DNA of 64,000 bases from Bacillaceae bacterium (GTDB taxonomy: Bacteria > Bacillota > Bacilli > JACDOE01): contig JACDOE010000013.1 in NCBI GenBank assembly GCA_017656255.1, positions 1 to 64,000 of the forward strand. The letters run 5' to 3'. The translations under genes were made by a program, and so were the position numbers. Under the pieces are notes generated by a model, which worked only from the letters and a program-made list of their open reading frames with translations, did not search any database and was not told the DNA's origin. Shown piece by piece: positions 8,921-18,402 of this stretch; the first letter of the stretch is position 1, and each line of letters begins with the position of its first letter.

Positions 8921-9507
8921 AGTTCCCCCTCCTCTCTTTCATACTTGTATTTCTTATAATCCTCTTCCACCAGATACAGCGCCTCACGGAAACGCTGGGA
9001 ATGCACTACCTCCCGCTCGCGCAGGAATTTGAGCGCCTCATTCACATCCGGATCATCAGACAGATTAATCAGCCACTGGTAGGTGGCGCGTGCCTTTTCC
9101 TCGGCCGCGATATCTTCCGCCAGATCGGCGATCGGGTCCCCTTTGGCCTGAATATAGGTCGCCGTCCATGGGTTTCCGGCCGCATTGACGTAGAACAGCG
9201 CCTTGTCATGATCGGCATAATACTCACCCAGTCCGGCTTCCTTCATCTGCTCCGGTGTCGCATCCTTGACCAGTTTATAGACCAGTGTGGCAATGACCTC
9301 AAGATGGGCCATTTCCTCCGTACCAATGTCCGTCAGCAACGCTTTCGCTCTTTTATTCGGCATACTGTAGCGCTGATTCAGATAACGGAGTGCCGCTGAC
9401 AACTCTCCGTCCGCTCCGCCATATTGCTCAATCAAAAACTTCGCCAGCTTTGGATTCGGTTTATTCACCCTGACCGGAATCTGCAGTTTCTTCTCATAAA
9501 TCCACAT
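8857..9507 (-). CDS. cotJC: CotJC, manganese-catalase-like spore coat protein
   Basis: Ferritin-like four-helix protein of the Mn-catalase family, 216 aa, normally located in the spore coat. Metal-ligand motifs are visible: E in GADGELSAALRY, EEMAHLEVIATL, the later DLAEDIAAEEKARATY and a final EREVVHSQRF. The frame opens at 9513, but AAAGGAGG lies nine bases before the second ATG at 9507, and MWIYEKKLQ matches the usual start of CotJC. It follows cotJB by 15 bases. Its 3' end overlaps the out-of-frame cotJA-like start by 64 bases, which couples the two. Expression is expected in the mother cell. Confidence 0.93.
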   Translation of the reverse strand: MWIYEKKLQIPVRVNKPNPKLAKFLIEQYGGADGELSAALRYLNQRYSMPNKRAKALLTDIGTEEMAHLEVIATLVYKLVKDATPEQMKEAGLGEYYADHDKALFYVNAAGNPWTATYIQAKGDPIADLAEDIAAEEKARATYQWLINLSDDPDVNEALKFLREREVVHSQRFREALYLVEEDYKKYKYEREEGELWETKDMFTSTEGITPEDFLR

Positions 9508-9522
9508 AATCATCCGCCTCCT

Positions 9523-9798
9523 TTAATAATGAATTTCCCAAGGCCAGGGAGTATAGGGCCAGACCCACTTGTACGGGGATAAAGAGTGTCCATACTGTAA
9601 AAGAGGGCCGTATTTGCTTTCGTACATATACATCACCTGTTTCATTTTCCGGGAGAGCTGGTTAAACTGCATGACGGCCCGCTGGTCGCCGGGGTGCGTA
9701 TCCAGGTAAAGCTGCAATTCAACCAGAGCAAATTCCAGTTCCTGAAGTCTTTGCAACAGGCTTTTTTTCGCACTCTTCTTTTCTTTATATGCGTTCAT
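9523..9798 (-). CDS. cotJB: CotJB spore coat protein
   Basis: Small helical coat protein, 91 aa, first gene of this cotJ operon. LLQRLQELEFALVELQLYLD and LDTHPGDQRAVMQFN are typical of CotJB, followed by an aromatic tail rich in Trp, Pro and Tyr. GAAGGAGGAG precedes the ATG. In Bacillus CotJB is needed for correct assembly of CotJC. I could not assign a convincing sigma-E promoter upstream, although a CATA-type -10 core occurs about 35 bases before the start. Confidence 0.9.
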   Translation of the reverse strand: MNAYKEKKSAKKSLLQRLQELEFALVELQLYLDTHPGDQRAVMQFNQLSRKMKQVMYMYESKYGPLLQYGHSLSPYKWVWPYTPWPWEIHY

Positions 9799-9953
9799 GG
9801 GACTCCTCCTTCTGTGCGTTTATCACTGTCAGACTATGCCCCGGGCTGTTGTCCCGCAATAGGTCAAGCGCCTATTTTTTCAAGGAAGAAAGAGTCGCCT
9901 TCAGAAAAAATAATGATTTTTTCTTTACTTCACTGTTTTCAAATCGTATTTTT

Positions 9954-9988
9954 AAAAATAATAGACAAGAATATTTTCTATTATTTTT
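9954..9988. other. Perfect AT-only hairpin in the divergent cotJ/membrane-protein region
   Basis: AAAAATAATAGA (9954-9965) and TCTATTATTTTT (9977-9988) form a 12-bp perfect stem with an 11-nt loop. With T-runs on both strands it could be a weak bidirectional terminator or a protein-binding site between two divergent transcripts. Confidence 0.45.
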
Positions 9989-10013
9989 TCAGTTTTAGAT
10001 AACATGGAAGGGG

Positions 10014-10042
10014 TTGTACTCAGATTAAGAAATGGTTATGAA
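10014..10042 (+). promoter_or_regulatory. Sigma-A-type promoter of the 131-aa membrane protein
   Basis: TTGTAC at 10014-10019, a 17-base spacer and TATGAA at 10037-10042 lie 37 bases before the GTG start. Confidence 0.5.
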
Positions 10043-10078
10043 ATAATAAGGAGATTTCATGTATAGGAGGATAAAAAT

Positions 10079-10474
10079 GTGGTCGCATTACTTGTCATAT
10101 TAATCGTTAGTATGTTAATTAGTATTTTCTTTATTCGCAATATGCTAAAGTTCTTCTTCATTACTTCTACGCTGGCATTCGTTTGGGGAATTGTATTATT
10201 TGCCATTCATGGTTTTTCTTCTGGTGTATGGATTTCTTCTCAAAATCCCGCTTATGACTTCCTTATGTATTTATTTGTTATATTACTTATTTTCATTACT
10301 TTTTTTGGTATCGAATGGTTTTTTTATAGGCATCAAATAGAACTTCCGTTTTGGCTAAAGACAGGGCAGAAACCACCTTCAGATCTCCTGGAAGCTATGA
10401 TATTTTTATTAATTGTAATTTTATATTGGTTGGTTTATACACGATTCGTTATTATAACTGGTTTGACTTTTTAA
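10079..10474 (+). CDS. Small integral membrane protein (131 aa)
   Basis: Four hydrophobic segments cover nearly the whole protein (about residues 2-18, 25-45, 62-82 and 105-128), with a short charged loop between the third and fourth (RHQIELPFWLKTGQKPP). I do not recognise the family. The start is GTG at 10079, eight bases after AGGAGG; the ATG two bases earlier opens a different frame that stops after eight codons. It stands alone, in the opposite direction to the cotJ operon, and faces the end of the propionyl-CoA operon. Function unknown; a small transporter subunit or regulatory membrane protein would both fit. Confidence 0.7.
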   Translation: MVALLVILIVSMLISIFFIRNMLKFFFITSTLAFVWGIVLFAIHGFSSGVWISSQNPAYDFLMYLFVILLIFITFFGIEWFFYRHQIELPFWLKTGQKPPSDLLEAMIFLLIVILYWLVYTRFVIITGLTF

Positions 10475-10559
10475 ACTACCGGTGATTCTTTGGAACCAAC
10501 TTTCCCATATTTCTTCCTGTTTGCCTAACATCTAAATGCCTTCCTTTGATGTTGATAAT

Positions 10560-10595
10560 AAAAAAGCCTGCCGACAAAAGTCTTTGTCGACAAGC
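10560..10595 (-). terminator. Terminator of the propionyl-CoA operon
   Basis: GCCTGCCGACAAA (10566-10578) pairs with TTTGTCGACAAGC (10583-10595), allowing two G-U pairs in the minus-strand RNA. The stem is followed by six T on the minus strand. Confidence 0.8.
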
Positions 10596-10625
10596 TGAGA
10601 GTCAGTTCCAAAACCTGCCCCATTA

Positions 10626-12179
10626 CTAAAGCGGAATGTTTCCGTGTTTCTTGCTCGGACGGCTGTCCTGCTTATTCTTCAACATCTCCAGTGCCTGCTT
10701 CAACTTAAGCCGCGTCTCCCGGGGATCGATCACATCATCCACCATCCCGTGGGATGCCGCCACATACGGATTGGCGAACCGCTCCCGGTATTCAGCAATT
10801 TTCTCCTGGCGGGTCTGTTGCGGATTGTCACTCTTCTCAATCTCTTTGGCAAAAATAATATTGGCCGCCCCTTCCGGACCCATCACCGCAATTTCCGCAT
10901 TGGGCCAGGCATAGACGATATCCGCCCCGATCGCCTTGGAGTTCAGCGCCACATATGCGCCGCCGAACGCTTTTCGCAAAATAACCGTGATCTTCGGCAC
11001 CGTCGCTTCTGAATAAGCGTAAAGAATCTTCGCCCCGTGCCGGATAATGCCACCGTGCTCCTGGTTGATACCCGGGAAAAAGCCGGTTACATCTTCAAAC
11101 GTGATCAGCGGAATATTGAAACAGTCACAGAAACGGATAAAACGGGCCAGCTTGTCCGACGCATTGATATCGAGGCCGCCGGCCATCACCTTGGGCTGAT
11201 TGGCGATGATGCCCACCGTTTCCCCATTCAGGCGGCCGAATCCGACCACAATATTTTTCGCAAAGTCTTTCTGCACTTCCATAAAGTCGCTCTTGTCGAG
11301 CACCAGCTCGATCACTTTGCGAACATCGTAAACCCGCGTTCCTTCAACCGGCACCACTTCCGCCAGCTCTTCAATCCAGTCCTCTTCGCCATTGGGCGAA
11401 ATCGCCGGCGGTTTTTCCTGATTATTCTGGGGCAAAAAGCGGATCAGTTTCCGTACCTGTTCCAGCACTTCCGGTTCACTGGATGCCGTAAAATGGGCAT
11501 TGCCGCTGGTGGAGCCGTGAACCTTCGCACCGCCCAGATCTTCGGAGGAAATCTTTTCTCCGGTAACCGTCTCAATGACCTTGGGTCCGGTGATAAACAT
11601 CTGGCTCGTTTTCTCCACCATGAACACAAAATCCGTAATCGCCGGAGAGTAGACCGCTCCACCGGCACAGGGGCCCATGATCACCGAGATCTGGGGGATC
11701 ACACCGGAATAGATGGAATTGCGGTAGAAGACGTGGCCGTAACCATCCAGCGAGACGACCCCTTCCTGAATACGTGCGCCCCCGGAGTCATTGAGCCCGA
11801 TGATGGGCGCGCCGTTCTGAGCCGCCAGGTCCATCACCTTGACGATCTTCTTGGCGTGCATTTCACCCAGGGCGCCGCCGAACACCGTGAAATCCTGGGC
11901 AAAGACATACACGGTGCGGCCGTGGATTTTCCCGTAACCGGTCACCACCCCTTCGCCGGGAGCTTCTACATCCTGCATCCCGAAATGGGTGGCGCGGTGT
12001 TCAATGAACGGATCCAGTTCCACAAACGTCCCTTCATCCAGCAGCAGGTCAATCCGTTCCCGCGCCGTCAGTTTTCCCCGGTTATGCTGAGCGTCAATAC
12101 GTTTGTCGCCGCCGCCCAGTTCCACTTTTCGTTTTCGTTCGTACATCTCATCTATTTTTTTATACATCTCTTCATTCAT
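10626..12179 (-). CDS. pccB: Propionyl-CoA carboxylase carboxyltransferase subunit
   Basis: Biotin-dependent acyl-CoA carboxyltransferase, 517 aa, both crotonase-like halves present. It moves CO2 from carboxybiotin to propionyl-CoA to form (S)-methylmalonyl-CoA. Motifs include the N-terminal [20 protein letters not shown], the oxyanion-hole [12 protein letters not shown] and [17 protein letters not shown] with [20 protein letters not shown] in the C-terminal half. GGAGG lies eight bases before the ATG, and the gene overlaps the preceding mutase/epimerase gene by 8 bases. It is the last gene of the operon, followed by a terminator. MmdA of sodium-pumping methylmalonyl-CoA decarboxylase is related, but no membrane decarboxylase subunits are nearby, so the carboxylase role is favoured. 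Confidence 0.93.
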   Translation of the reverse strand: MNEEMYKKIDEMYERKRKVELGGGDKRIDAQHNRGKLTARERIDLLLDEGTFVELDPFIEHRATHFGMQDVEAPGEGVVTGYGKIHGRTVYVFAQDFTVFGGALGEMHAKKIVKVMDLAAQNGAPIIGLNDSGGARIQEGVVSLDGYGHVFYRNSIYSGVIPQISVIMGPCAGGAVYSPAITDFVFMVEKTSQMFITGPKVIETVTGEKISSEDLGGAKVHGSTSGNAHFTASSEPEVLEQVRKLIRFLPQNNQEKPPAISPNGEEDWIEELAEVVPVEGTRVYDVRKVIELVLDKSDFMEVQKDFAKNIVVGFGRLNGETVGIIANQPKVMAGGLDINASDKLARFIRFCDCFNIPLITFEDVTGFFPGINQEHGGIIRHGAKILYAYSEATVPKITVILRKAFGGAYVALNSKAIGADIVYAWPNAEIAVMGPEGAANIIFAKEIEKSDNPQQTRQEKIAEYRERFANPYVAASHGMVDDVIDPRETRLKLKQALEMLKNKQDSRPSKKHGNIPL

Positions 12180-13023
12180 GTTCCCGACCTCCGTTCTGTT
12201 CGGGTGTCTTCGGCTGGCACAGTTCCATCAAAACCCCGCCGGTTGATTTGGGATGCAGAAACGCGATCAGGCTGTCATGGGCACCCGGTTTCGGTTGTTC
12301 GTGGATCAACCGGACCTGTTTTTGTTTGACATGATCAAGGTGCCCCTCGATGTCTGTCACCTGGAACGCAATGTGGTGAATCCCCTCCCCGTTTTTCTCG
12401 ATATAACGGGCAATGGCGCTTTCCGGATCGGTGGGTTCTAGGAGTTCAATCCGTGTTTCACCAATTTCAATAAACGCCACCTTCACCTTTTCGCTGGGGA
12501 CGGTGTCATAGCCCTGCACCTTTAATCCCAGCACGTCCCGGTACAGGGGAAGGGATTCTTCAATCGACCGGACGGCGATTCCGATGTGGTCGATCTGTCT
12601 GGGAGCCTCAATCCGGTTTAACTTCTTTTTTTTTACCTGTTCCCGGATGAAATCGGCGGTTTCCTTCGTGGACGTTCCAGGGGTGAAAATTTTCGCAACC
12701 CCCTGTTCCTCCAGATAAGGAATATCCGATTCCGGAATCACACCGCCGCCGACCACCAGAATATCGTCGGCTCCCTGTTCCTTGAGCAGGCGAATGACCT
12801 CCGGAAACAGCTCATTATGGGCACCGGACAGACTGGACAGGCCGATACAGTCCACATCTTCCTGAATCGCACTGGACACGATCTGCGCCGGCGTCTGGCG
12901 CAGTCCGGTATAAATCACTTCCATCCCTTCATCACGCAGGGCCTGGGCGATGACCAGAGCGCCGCGGTCATGGCCGTCCAGTCCCGGTTTGGCAATTAAC
13001 ACCCGAATTTTTTCCTTCTCCAT
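12172..13023 (-). CDS. Methylmalonyl-CoA mutase B12-binding subunit fused to methylmalonyl-CoA epimerase
   Basis: Two enzymes in one polypeptide of 283 aa. Residues 1-133 are the cobalamin-binding domain of methylmalonyl-CoA mutase, with the base-off motif DGHDRG, then SSLSGAH and VVGGGVIP. Residues about 138-275 are a VOC-fold methylmalonyl-CoA epimerase: [40 protein letters not shown] and [10 protein letters not shown] supply the metal-binding His and Glu residues. A Lys-rich linker joins them. The upstream TTG at 13038 is possible, but GGAGG lies eight bases before the ATG at 13023. The gene follows the large mutase subunit by 28 bases. Separate small subunits and epimerases are the norm, so the fusion suggests direct delivery of the R-epimer to the mutase. 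Confidence 0.92.
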   Translation of the reverse strand: MEKEKIRVLIAKPGLDGHDRGALVIAQALRDEGMEVIYTGLRQTPAQIVSSAIQEDVDCIGLSSLSGAHNELFPEVIRLLKEQGADDILVVGGGVIPESDIPYLEEQGVAKIFTPGTSTKETADFIREQVKKKKLNRIEAPRQIDHIGIAVRSIEESLPLYRDVLGLKVQGYDTVPSEKVKVAFIEIGETRIELLEPTDPESAIARYIEKNGEGIHHIAFQVTDIEGHLDHVKQKQVRLIHEQPKPGAHDSLIAFLHPKSTGGVLMELCQPKTPEQNGGREHE

Positions 13024-13051
13024 CTCCTGCACCTCCAATGCTTACGCAACA

Positions 13052-14701
13052 TTATACCGCCTGATATTCTCCAAACACATCCCGCAGGACGTTGCAGATC
13101 TCGCCGACGGTGGCATAGGCCCGAACACAATCCAGAATGTAGGGCATCAGGTTTTCATCGGTACCCGCTGCCTTTTTCAATTGAGCAAGTGTTTGTTCCA
13201 CTTTAGCATGATCCCGCTTCTTTCTCAATTGTTCCAGTCGCTGTTTCTGTTTTTCGGCCAGGGCCGGATCCACCCGCAGCAGTTCCGGTTGCTCTTCTTC
13301 TTCAATTCGGTACTGGTTCATACCGACCACGATCTGCTCGCCGCTTTCGATGGCCTTCTGGGTTTCATAGGCCTGCTGGTGAATCTCCCGCTGCATGTAT
13401 CCCTGTTCCACAGCGGACACGGCACCACCCATTTTTTCAATCTTATCGAGGTATCCCATCACCTTCTCTTCCACGGTATCTGTCAGATGTTCCACATAAT
13501 AGGAACCGGCGAGGGGATCCACCGTATCAGCCACACCGGTCTCATGGGCAATGATCTGCTGGGTGCGCAGGGCAATTCGCGCCGATTCTTCCGTCGGGAG
13601 AGCCAGCGCTTCGTCCCGGGAATTGGTGTGCAGACTCTGGGTACCACCCAGTACAGCGGCCAGTGCCTGAATCGCCACCCGCACAATGTTGTTGTCGGGC
13701 TGCTGGGCCGTCAGTGTGGATCCACCCGTCTGGGTATGAACCCGCAGTTGCATCGATTTGGGCTTCTTCGCCTTGAACCGTTCTTTCATGATCCGTGCCC
13801 AGATCCGGCGAGCCGCCCGGAACTTGGCGATTTCTTCAAAGAAGTTATTGTGTCCGTTGAAAAAGAACGACAGTTGTGGCGCGAAGTCATCCACGTCCAG
13901 TCCGGCGTTGATCGCTGCTTCCACATAGGCGATTCCGTTAGCCAGCGTAAACGCCACTTCCTGCACCGCATTGGAACCGGCTTCCCGCATATGATAGCCG
14001 CTGATGCTGATCGTATTCCACTTCGGCACATTTTCTGCGCAGTAGGCGAAAATATCCGTAATCAGTCGCATTGACGGTTTGGGCGGGAAAATGTATGTTC
14101 CCCGGGCGATATATTCCTTCAGAATATCGTTTTGAATCGTTCCGGCCAGTTTGTGGGAAGGCACGCCCTGTTTTTCCGCCACTGCAATATACATGGCCAG
14201 AAGGACGGAAGCGGGGGCGTTGATGGTCATTGAGGTACTGACCTGATCCAGCGGAATCCCTTCCAGAAGCACTTCCATGTCTTCGAGAGAATCGATGGCC
14301 ACTCCCACTTTACCTACTTCCCCGACGGACATAGGGTCATCGGAATCATAACCGATCTGGGTAGGTAGATCAAAGGCGACACTGAGTCCGGTCTGCCCCT
14401 GTTCAAGCAGATAACGGAAACGGCGGTTGGTCTCTTCCGCCGACCCGAATCCGGCATACTGGCGCATGGTCCACAATCTGCCCCGGTACATGGTGGGCTG
14501 AACCCCGCGGGTGTACGGGTACTGTCCGGGAAAACCCTGTTTTTCCACATATTCGTCGTCCAGTTCATCAGGGATGTATAACCGGTCTACTTCAATGTCG
14601 GAGGAGGTGGTAAACTTCGGCTTTCGTTCCGGAAAACGTTCCAGCTTTTTCGTCGTTTCTTCCTGCCATTTTAGATACTGTTCTTCCGCTTTCCTGCTCA
14701 C
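13052..14701 (-). CDS. Methylmalonyl-CoA mutase large (catalytic) subunit
   Basis: Catalytic TIM-barrel subunit, 549 aa, which rearranges (R)-methylmalonyl-CoA to succinyl-CoA with adenosylcobalamin. The hallmark [20 protein letters not shown] and [16 protein letters not shown] are near residue 65, followed by [12 protein letters not shown] and [16 protein letters not shown]. It lacks the C-terminal B12 domain, which is supplied by the next gene, as in two-subunit bacterial mutases. The start is GTG at 14701, eight bases after AAAGGGGG; the nearby ATG is out of frame. It sits between biotin carboxylase and the mutase/epimerase fusion in a tight operon. No MeaB/ArgK-type G-protein chaperone gene is present in the window. 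Confidence 0.95.
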   Translation of the reverse strand: MSRKAEEQYLKWQEETTKKLERFPERKPKFTTSSDIEVDRLYIPDELDDEYVEKQGFPGQYPYTRGVQPTMYRGRLWTMRQYAGFGSAEETNRRFRYLLEQGQTGLSVAFDLPTQIGYDSDDPMSVGEVGKVGVAIDSLEDMEVLLEGIPLDQVSTSMTINAPASVLLAMYIAVAEKQGVPSHKLAGTIQNDILKEYIARGTYIFPPKPSMRLITDIFAYCAENVPKWNTISISGYHMREAGSNAVQEVAFTLANGIAYVEAAINAGLDVDDFAPQLSFFFNGHNNFFEEIAKFRAARRIWARIMKERFKAKKPKSMQLRVHTQTGGSTLTAQQPDNNIVRVAIQALAAVLGGTQSLHTNSRDEALALPTEESARIALRTQQIIAHETGVADTVDPLAGSYYVEHLTDTVEEKVMGYLDKIEKMGGAVSAVEQGYMQREIHQQAYETQKAIESGEQIVVGMNQYRIEEEEQPELLRVDPALAEKQKQRLEQLRKKRDHAKVEQTLAQLKKAAGTDENLMPYILDCVRAYATVGEICNVLRDVFGEYQAV

Positions 14702-14734
14702 TGCATGTTCCCCCTTTATCTGAAAATAAAGCGC

Positions 14735-16096
14735 CTACGCTTCATCCTCATCCACTTTAATCTCGTTTTTCTCCAGGAATTTGGTATCGTATTCCCCTTT
14801 GACGAAGTCGGGGTGTTCCATCATTTTCAGATGAAAAGGAATCGTGGTATAGACCCCTTCGATCGTAAACTCTCCCAGGGCCCGTTTCATCCGGTCGATG
14901 GCATCCTGACGGTCTTTCCCCCAGACGATCAGTTTGGCGATCATCGAGTCATAAAAGGGGTTGATTTCATAGCCGGGATAGGCGGCACTGTCCACCCGAA
15001 CCCCAAATCCGCCCGGCGGGAGATAACCTTCAATTTTTCCGGGGGAAGGCATGAAATTCTTGGCCGGATTTTCGGCATTGATACGGCACTCGATGCTCCA
15101 TCCGTTGAACTGAATGTCTTCCTGTGAAACCGATAACGGATAGCCGGCTGCCACCTGAATCTGTTCCTTGATCAGGTCCAGTTGCGTCACCATTTCCGTC
15201 ACCGGGTGCTCCACCTGAATCCGGGTATTCATTTCCATGAAATAAAAGTTCCCGTCTTCGTCCAGCAGAAATTCGACGGTACCCGCCCCGTGATAATTGA
15301 CGGCACGGGCTGCGTTAACGGCGGCTTTCCCCATTTTTTCACGGATATCCGGGTCCAGGGCCGGGGAAGGCGCTTCTTCGATTAATTTCTGATGGCGACG
15401 TTGAACGGAGCAGTCTCTTTCCCCGAGATGAATGACATTTCCGTGTTTATCCGCCATGATCTGAATTTCTACGTGGCGGGGCTGTTCCAGGTATTTTTCG
15501 ATATAGACGCCGGGATTGCCGAAACTGGTTTCGGCTTCACTCTGGGCCTGACGCACCGCTTTCTTCAACTCTTCTGCGTCGTAAGCGGTTCTCATCCCTT
15601 TTCCTCCACCGCCGGCTGTAGCTTTGACGATGACGGGGTAACCGATTTCCTCACTCACTTTGAGGGCTTCTTCCACATCATCGATGATCCCCTCCGTACC
15701 CGGAACGGTGGGAACACCGGCCTGTTTCATCGTTTCTTTCGCGATGGCCTTGTCCCCCATTTTGTTGATGGCTGAGGAATCCGGCCCGATGAAGGTGATG
15801 TTGCATTCCCTGCAGAGGTCGGCGAAATCGGCATTCTCGGCGAGAAAACCATACCCCGGGTGGATGGCATCCACTCCGACAGAGGTGGCCAGACTCATGA
15901 TGTTGGTCATATTCAGGTAACTTTCTTTTCCGGATGCCGGGCCGATACAGTAGGCTTCATCCGCCAGCTGAACATGCAGGGCATTCTCGTCAGCCGTCGA
16001 ATAAACTGCAACGGTTTCAATTCCCAGTTCGCGGCAGGCCCGGATCACTCTGACTGCAATTTCTCCACGGTTGGCTACCAGAACTTTTTTAAACAT
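14735..16096 (-). CDS. Biotin carboxylase subunit of acyl-CoA (propionyl-CoA) carboxylase
   Basis: ATP-grasp biotin carboxylase, 453 aa, AccC-like. It charges biotin on the carrier protein with bicarbonate. Visible signatures are the N-terminal [20 protein letters not shown], the glycine-rich ATP loop [30 protein letters not shown], and the metal/bicarbonate site [26 protein letters not shown] precedes the ATG and it follows the carrier gene by ten bases. Given the mutase and epimerase genes downstream, propionyl-CoA is the likely final substrate, though sharing with acetyl-CoA carboxylase cannot be excluded. Confidence 0.95.
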   Translation of the reverse strand: MFKKVLVANRGEIAVRVIRACRELGIETVAVYSTADENALHVQLADEAYCIGPASGKESYLNMTNIMSLATSVGVDAIHPGYGFLAENADFADLCRECNITFIGPDSSAINKMGDKAIAKETMKQAGVPTVPGTEGIIDDVEEALKVSEEIGYPVIVKATAGGGGKGMRTAYDAEELKKAVRQAQSEAETSFGNPGVYIEKYLEQPRHVEIQIMADKHGNVIHLGERDCSVQRRHQKLIEEAPSPALDPDIREKMGKAAVNAARAVNYHGAGTVEFLLDEDGNFYFMEMNTRIQVEHPVTEMVTQLDLIKEQIQVAAGYPLSVSQEDIQFNGWSIECRINAENPAKNFMPSPGKIEGYLPPGGFGVRVDSAAYPGYEINPFYDSMIAKLIVWGKDRQDAIDRMKRALGEFTIEGVYTTIPFHLKMMEHPDFVKGEYDTKFLEKNEIKVDEDEA

Positions 16097-16106
16097 CGAA
16101 CCCCTC

Positions 16107-16625
16107 CTATTCCGGTTTCACCAGAAATAAAGGCTGACCGTATTCAACAAGTTGACCGTCTTCAACCAGAACTTTAACCACTTCGCCGGATACTTCCGCT
16201 TCGATTTCGTTAAACAGTTTCATCGCTTCCACGATACAGACGACGGTATCCGGGGTCACTTTGTCCCCCGGTTTGACGAACGGATCAGCACCGGGTTCGG
16301 GCGCTTTGTAGAAAGTTCCCACCATCGGAGATGTAATCTGATGCAGATTTTCGTCTTCGACGTCGGCTGTAGCAGGTGCCGGTGTCGGTTCTGCCGGCTT
16401 ACTTTCTTGCTCGGCCGTCGGAGCGGGTGCCGGCTGGGTCTGTTCAACGGCAGCCGGTTTGGCAGGTTGTGTCTCGGCAACCGGCTGTTCAACCGGGACA
16501 GACACGGTTCCCGCTGCTCCTTTTTTGAGGTGAATGCGCACACCTTCAGCTTCTACCTCCAGTTCGGAAAGGGTTGACTGGTCCACCAGTTTGATCATTT
16601 CTCTGATTTCATACATTTTCAGCAT
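16107..16625 (-). CDS. Biotin carboxyl carrier protein
   Basis: AccB-like carrier, 172 aa. Residues 1-35 form an N-terminal segment, 40-90 a flexible Pro/Ala-rich linker, and 97-172 a biotinyl domain. Biotin is attached to Lys136 in [13 protein letters not shown]; the usual Met after KL is Phe here. The start has AAGGAG nine bases upstream. It is the first structural gene of the carboxylase/mutase operon and begins about 50 bases downstream of a large dyad that is probably the operator of the neighbouring TetR regulator. Confidence 0.93.
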   Translation of the reverse strand: MLKMYEIREMIKLVDQSTLSELEVEAEGVRIHLKKGAAGTVSVPVEQPVAETQPAKPAAVEQTQPAPAPTAEQESKPAEPTPAPATADVEDENLHQITSPMVGTFYKAPEPGADPFVKPGDKVTPDTVVCIVEAMKLFNEIEAEVSGEVVKVLVEDGQLVEYGQPLFLVKPE

Positions 16626-16660
16626 TGGTCTTCACTCCTTATACATATTAAAAAATTAAA

Positions 16661-16712
16661 AATGTTATCAGTTCAACCAGACCGACCGGTTGGTCTGAAT
16701 GGTTATAACATT
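16661..16712. promoter_or_regulatory. Operator dyad upstream of the carrier gene
   Basis: The core CAGACCGACCGGTTGGTCTG (16678-16697) is a palindrome with one mismatch. Outer arms AATGTTAT (16661-16668) and ATAACATT (16705-16712) form a second, nearly concentric inverted repeat. A possible minus-strand -35 (TTGAAC, 16676-16671) overlaps the core, so repressor binding would block the operon promoter. The same AGACCGACC half-site occurs upstream of the tetR gene. Confidence 0.75.
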
Positions 16713-16734
16713 GAATTCATTTTTTACAGGTCCC

Positions 16735-17361
16735 TTATTTGTTTCTGAGAAACATATGGGCAAATTTCGGATTATCCTTCACTTCTTCCGTCAAAATGGA
16801 GTTGAGAATAATATCCGCATAGCTGTCGGCGATCTGTTCGATGGTATAGTAGCCGTCCCGCTGGTACCACTTGTAAATCCAGTTGACCATCCCGAATACG
16901 GCCATCGCCACCATGGGGACCGGCAGTTCCGGACGGAACTGGCCCTCTTTCTTGCCATCTTCAATCACTTTGAACATCATATCTTTGTAACGGTCCCGCT
17001 TCACTTCAATCGCCTTGAAATATTGAGGTGATAAATAGAGGCTTTCCTGATAGAACACCGTTACGTGAGACTTGTACAAGTCAATCATTTTGACGAAAGA
17101 CTTGATGATGGCATACAGGCGTTCAGCCGGGGTCTCCCATCGATCGTAAGCTTCCTGGGCTTTCTCCAGCACGTAATTGATGAACTGGTCATGAATGGTG
17201 TAGAGCAACTCATCCTTTGATTTGAAGTTGTGATAGAATCCCCCCTTGGAGGTTTCACTTTCTTTGACAATCTGGTCGACGGAAACATTGTGGTAGCCGT
17301 TTTTTTCAAAAAGTTTCAGGGCCACGTCAATGATCCGGTCCCTGGTCGGTTTATCGCTCAT
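16735..17361 (-). CDS. TetR-family regulator of the propionyl-CoA operon
   Basis: TetR/AcrR regulator, 208 aa. The N-terminal helix-turn-helix is VDQIVKESETSKGGFYHNFK, ending in the usual FKSKDELL. The C-terminal domain is helical and probably binds an acyl-CoA or fatty-acid-type ligand. GAGGTGAT precedes the ATG. It is the first gene of the cluster, 110 bases upstream of the biotin-carrier gene, and related palindromes lie both in that gap and upstream of its own start. Autoregulation plus control of the operon is therefore likely. Confidence 0.88.
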   Translation of the reverse strand: MSDKPTRDRIIDVALKLFEKNGYHNVSVDQIVKESETSKGGFYHNFKSKDELLYTIHDQFINYVLEKAQEAYDRWETPAERLYAIIKSFVKMIDLYKSHVTVFYQESLYLSPQYFKAIEVKRDRYKDMMFKVIEDGKKEGQFRPELPVPMVAMAVFGMVNWIYKWYQRDGYYTIEQIADSYADIILNSILTEEVKDNPKFAHMFLRNK

Positions 17362-17418
17362 ATTTCATCACCTCAAATGCCTCTGCCGTCTACGATCTTA
17401 ACCTGTTGTCCAAACAGA

Positions 17419-17438
17419 AAGACCGACCAGTCTGTCTT
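17419..17438. promoter_or_regulatory. Second TetR operator, upstream of the tetR gene
   Basis: AAGACCGACCAGTCTGTCTT is a 20-base palindrome with 8 of 10 pairs. It shares the half-site AGACCGACC with the operator at 16678-16697, about 58 bases before the tetR start. Confidence 0.7.
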
Positions 17439-17648
17439 ATTCTCGTTTATTTTAACAGAAAAATCAAAATAAAACACGCTTTTTTAAAAAAAATGGACGA
17501 AAAAATGACATAGGAACCCAGTGAATTCTGGTTGTCGGAAGCATGATTCATATCATGTCCAACGCGTCAAAAGAGTTTGCCGCGTATAAGGACTATCAAA
17601 GGATGTAAAAATACGGATATAACCATTGATGCAAAGGAACACAAAACT

Positions 17649-18200
17649 ATGGATGAACTGCAAGTAGTCAATGAGATGAAAAACATATATCAACAGTTGA
17701 ATCACATCACAAATGAGACAATCAGAATCTGGAAGGAGCATGTGGTTTTTACCTGGAGATGGTGGATTGGACTGGCACTGACTGTTATTCCCTGGATTCT
17801 ATGGATCAAATACAGAAAAAAAGAAAGCACGGGGAGATTGTTATTTGCCGGTTTTACCACTCTTATCATGGCATCTTGGTTTGATTTTTTGGGCGTGTCC
17901 TATGGACTGTGGATCTATAAATATGAAGTTTTACCGGCACTACCTGCTTTAATGCCATGTGACTTCACACTGATTCCTGTCATCATTATGAGCCTTATTC
18001 AATATAAACCCCATCTGAACCCCTGGTTGAAAGGCGTTGTTTACGCAGGGTTGACATCATTTGCAGGAGAGCCTTTTTTTCATTTTCTAGGACTCTATGA
18101 ACCCCTCAAGTGGAACTCGTTTATGTCCTTCCCCGTCTATCTCGGTATGTTTATGGTTGCCTATGCGGTATCGAGAAACAAAAATTTTGCAAAAATATAA
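17649..18200 (+). CDS. CBO0543-family membrane protein
   Basis: Integral membrane protein of 183 aa from the internal ATG at 17649 (AAGGA lies ten bases upstream); the frame itself opens at a weak TTG at 17577. After a charged N-terminal helix (residues 1-35) come about five transmembrane segments beginning WWIGLALTVIPWILWIKY. The pattern WYDFLG-like ASWFDFLGVSYGLWIYKYE and the LPALMPCDFTLIPVI segment match the CBO0543 family of spore-formers, whose function is not known. It stands alone between the propionyl-CoA and TRAP clusters. Confidence 0.75.
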   Translation: MDELQVVNEMKNIYQQLNHITNETIRIWKEHVVFTWRWWIGLALTVIPWILWIKYRKKESTGRLLFAGFTTLIMASWFDFLGVSYGLWIYKYEVLPALPALMPCDFTLIPVIIMSLIQYKPHLNPWLKGVVYAGLTSFAGEPFFHFLGLYEPLKWNSFMSFPVYLGMFMVAYAVSRNKNFAKI

Positions 18201-18349
18201 AATTAATTTTTGCCCGGCTCTATTATAAAAAAAGTGGCTGTTACCGTATCCTTACTTTTAGTCCTTTATTATTCCGGTGAGAAGACCGAACGAACCTGAC
18301 CGAAGGTCAGCCGGAATTGCCAGATTTCGTCAAACAATCGTTCCAAACA

Positions 18350-18386
18350 AAACAAAAGACTGCTGACAGTGAATCTATCAACAGCC
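18350..18386 (-). terminator. Terminator of the TRAP operon
   Basis: In the minus-strand RNA GGCUGUUGA (from 18386) pairs with UCAGCAGUC (to 18358) using G-U wobbles, followed by TTTTGTTTTG. Confidence 0.65.
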
Positions 18387-18402
18387 CATTTATTAAAAAT
18401 TC

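Noticed and set aside
11037-12329. 430-codon open frame antisense to the carboxyltransferase gene
   Set aside because: It mirrors a well-conserved gene, has no ribosome binding site and arises from GC-rich third positions. The same holds for 12950-14074 and similar frames.
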